Assembly (NCBI GenBank): GCA_046756245.1
Contig: JBHHVZ010000078.1
Span: 1-13,194 of the forward strand
Direction: 5' to 3'
Length of the DNA stretch: 13,194 nt
Source of the DNA: G021776435 sp046756245
GTDB lineage: Bacteria > Pseudomonadota > Alphaproteobacteria > Caulobacterales > Parvularculaceae
Part shown: in pieces, positions 11,162 to 13,194 of the stretch
Numbering within the stretch: the first letter of the stretch is position 1
How the letters are laid out: the number at the start of each line of letters is the position of its first letter
Notes under the pieces: generated by a model
What the model was told of the DNA's origin: nothing
Database searches by the model: none
Seen by the model: only the letters and a program-made list of their open reading frames with translations
Program-made: the position numbers and the translations under genes

Positions 11162-13194
11162 GTGGCGTTAACTGACAAGTCTTCCCGCGCCGCTGCGCCC
11201 GCCGGAGCCGGCGGCAATTTCGACCGACAGCTTGATGCGACCATCGAGGCCGCCGCGGCGTGGCTTGCCGAGCGCCAGAAGCCCGAGGGCTATTGGGTCG
11301 GGCGGCTGGAATCGAATTCTTGCATGGAGGCGCAATGGCGCCTGGCGCTCTGGTTCATGGAGCTCGACGGTCATCATCTGTGCGCGCGGCTGGCGGCAAG
11401 CCTGCGCAAGACCCAGAGCGAGGACGGTTCCTGGCGGATTTATCACGGCGCGCCGGCCGGCGACATCAACACGACGGTCGAAGCCTATGCGGCGCTGCGC
11501 TGCGAAGGCGACGATCCGTCCGCCCCGCACATGGTTCGCGCGCGCGCGTGGATTCTTTCGAAGGGGGGCTTGCGCAATGTCCGCGTCTTTACCCGCTACT
11601 GGCTGGCGCTGATCGGCGAGTGGCCGTGGGAGAAGACGCCGAACCTGCCGCCGGAAGTCATCTGGTTTCCGAACTGGTTCGTCTTTTCGATTTACAATTT
11701 CGCGCAATGGGCGCGTGCGACCCTGATGCCGATCGCCATTCTGTCGGCGCGCCGGCCGTCGCGGCCGCTGCCGCCGGAACGCCGCCTCGACGAACTCTTT
11801 CCCGAAGGCCGGACGGCGTTCGATTACGAGCTTCCCGCAAAACCGGGCGCCGACTTCTGGGACGGTTTCTTCCGCACCGCCGACAAAGCTCTGCACGCGC
11901 TGCAAAGCTTTGGGGAGAGGGCGAAGATCGGCCTTTTTCGCAACGCCGCCGTAAAGCGCGCGCTGGAATGGATCATCCAGCATCAGGACGCCGACGGCGT
12001 CTGGGGCGGCATCCAGCCGCCGTGGATTTACTCGCTGATGGCGCTTTATGTGGAAGGCTACGCACACGACCATCCGAACCTCGCGGCCGGGCTCGGCGCG
12101 CTCGACGATCCGCGCTGGCGGGTCGATCAAGGCGAGGCCACATGGATTCAGGCCTCGACCTCGCCGGTGTGGGACACGCTGCTGACGCTCCTCGCCTATG
12201 ACGATTGCGGCCTTAATGACAAATACGCCGAGGAGATCGAAAAGGCGCTCGACTGGATGCTCGACCAGCAGGTTCTGCGCCCCGGCGACTGGCAAGTGAA
12301 GGTCCCGAATGTCGCGCCGGGCGGCTGGGCGTTCGAATACAAGAATTATTTCTATCCGGATACGGACGATACAGCGGTGGCGCTTATCGTTCTGTCGCAG
12401 TTCCGCGACGATCAGAAATGGAAAGACAAGGGAATCGACAGGGCGATCGAGCGCGGCGTCAACTGGCTCTTCGGCATGCAGTGCCGGGGCGGGGGCTGGG
12501 GCGCCTTCGACAAGGACAACGACAAAGAGATTCTCACCAAGATCCCGTTCTGCGATTTCGGCGAGGCGCTCGACCCGCCCTCGGTCGACGTCGCCGCCCA
12601 CGTAGTCGAGGCGCTCGGCAAGCTCGGATTCCAGCGCGATCATCCCAATGTGGCGCGCGCCATCGACTATCTGAGGAGAGAGCAGGAAGAAGACGGCTCC
12701 TGGTTCGGACGCTGGGGCGTCAATTATATCTACGGGACGGGCGCGGTGTTGCCGGCGCTCGAAGCGGTCGGCGAGGACATGAGCGCGCCCTATGTGACGC
12801 GCGCCGCCGACTGGCTCCGTTCCATGCAGCAGAAAGACGGCGGCTGGGGCGAGAGCTGCGCGTCTTACATGGATCCGAAAATGAAAGCGGTCGGGACGAC
12901 GACCGCCTCGCAGACCGCCTGGGCGCTGATGGGGCTTGTCGCCGCCGGGCGCAGGGAAGATGAAGCCGCAATCGCGCGCGGCGTCGAATTTCTGATCGAA
13001 CGCCAGCGCGAGGGAACCTGGATCGAGCCGGAATATACGGGGACCGGCTTTCCCGGCTACGGGGTGGGACAGACCATAAAGCTCGGCGACCCTATGCTCG
13101 CGGAGCGCTTGAAGCAGGGCTCCGAACTCTCCCGCGCCTTCATGATCAACTATAATCTCTATCGCCACTATTTCCCGCTGATGGCGTTGGGAAG
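11162..13194 (+). CDS. shc: Squalene-hopene cyclase, 3' end cut by the window
   Basis: The frame from GTG 11162 is open to the edge and gives 677 complete residues. It cyclises squalene to hopene/hopanol, the first step of hopanoid synthesis, at the inner face of the membrane. The catalytic acid motif DTDD is at 400-403 (YFYPDTDDTAVAL). Several QW repeats are clear: QSEDGSW (85-91), QDADGVWGG (275-283), QCRGGGWGAFD (440-450), QEEDGSW (508-514), QQKDGGWGES (556-565) and QREGTW (615-620). The last residues, YRHYFPLMALG, are the usual C-terminus of alphaproteobacterial cyclases, so only a few codons are missing. The start is GTG: GGAG (11152-11155) is six bases upstream, while the ATG two bases earlier runs out of frame to a stop after three codons. 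Also called hpnF. No hpnC, hpnD or hpnE precedes it. Confidence 0.95.
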   Translation, partial: MALTDKSSRAAAPAGAGGNFDRQLDATIEAAAAWLAERQKPEGYWVGRLESNSCMEAQWRLALWFMELDGHHLCARLAASLRKTQSEDGSWRIYHGAPAGDINTTVEAYAALRCEGDDPSAPHMVRARAWILSKGGLRNVRVFTRYWLALIGEWPWEKTPNLPPEVIWFPNWFVFSIYNFAQWARATLMPIAILSARRPSRPLPPERRLDELFPEGRTAFDYELPAKPGADFWDGFFRTADKALHALQSFGERAKIGLFRNAAVKRALEWIIQHQDADGVWGGIQPPWIYSLMALYVEGYAHDHPNLAAGLGALDDPRWRVDQGEATWIQASTSPVWDTLLTLLAYDDCGLNDKYAEEIEKALDWMLDQQVLRPGDWQVKVPNVAPGGWAFEYKNYFYPDTDDTAVALIVLSQFRDDQKWKDKGIDRAIERGVNWLFGMQCRGGGWGAFDKDNDKEILTKIPFCDFGEALDPPSVDVAAHVVEALGKLGFQRDHPNVARAIDYLRREQEEDGSWFGRWGVNYIYGTGAVLPALEAVGEDMSAPYVTRAADWLRSMQQKDGGWGESCASYMDPKMKAVGTTTASQTAWALMGLVAAGRREDEAAIARGVEFLIERQREGTWIEPEYTGTGFPGYGVGQTIKLGDPMLAERLKQGSELSRAFMINYNLYRHYFPLMALG

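Noticed and set aside
11168..13168. A 666-codon open frame on the minus strand opposite the squalene-hopene cyclase gene
   Set aside because: It is Arg/Ala/Pro-rich with no recognisable domain and mirrors the codon pattern of a certain gene on the other strand, as often happens in GC-rich DNA.

Overview
The window reads as high-GC chromosomal DNA from an alphaproteobacterium. Three things point that way: a squalene-hopene cyclase, a MatB-type malonyl-CoA synthetase, and an intergenic palindrome built on CCATCCTTCGAGG and CCTCAGGATGAGG, a repeat type I know from alphaproteobacterial genomes. The sequence alone does not settle the genus. There are no rRNA or tRNA genes, no transposases and no CRISPR array.

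Layout. Positions 1-119 hold the last codons of a DUF885 protein. A palindromic repeat (157-277) separates it from a three-gene minus-strand operon, transcribed in the order DAG-kinase-like lipid kinase (3806-2859), a protein I align by eye to mitochondrial Tam41 CDP-diacylglycerol synthase (2843-1860), and malonyl-CoA synthetase (1828-308). A divergent intergenic region (3807-4095) carries a terminator-like hairpin and an inverted repeat. It leads into a plus-strand series: calcineurin-like metallophosphoesterase (4096-5043), MobA-like nucleotidyltransferase (5072-5875) and a Wzx/MOP-type flippase (5953-7293). Next is a large membrane protein with an N-terminal TIR domain, two transmembrane clusters and a complete seven-blade WD40 propeller (7399-9495). 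Two minus-strand genes follow: a small four-helix membrane protein (10005-9580) and an ETHE1/Blh-like metallo-beta-lactamase-fold protein (10980-10117). The window ends in a nearly complete squalene-hopene cyclase (11162 to the edge).

How the genes may work together. Lipid kinase, CTP-dependent lipid activation, phosphatase, nucleotide transfer to a small headgroup, and flipping are steps of a pathway that makes and moves a phospholipid or glycolipid. The divergent blocks at 308-7293 therefore look like a lipid headgroup locus, with malonyl-CoA supply attached; a CDP-alcohol phosphotransferase is missing from the window. Squalene-hopene cyclase adds a second membrane-lipid function at the far end. 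The TIR-WD40 protein is the most unusual single gene: if the predicted topology holds, a cytoplasmic TIR effector is tethered to a periplasmic propeller. The two best candidates for something undescribed are the Tam41-like gene with its operon and the TIR-membrane-WD40 protein.
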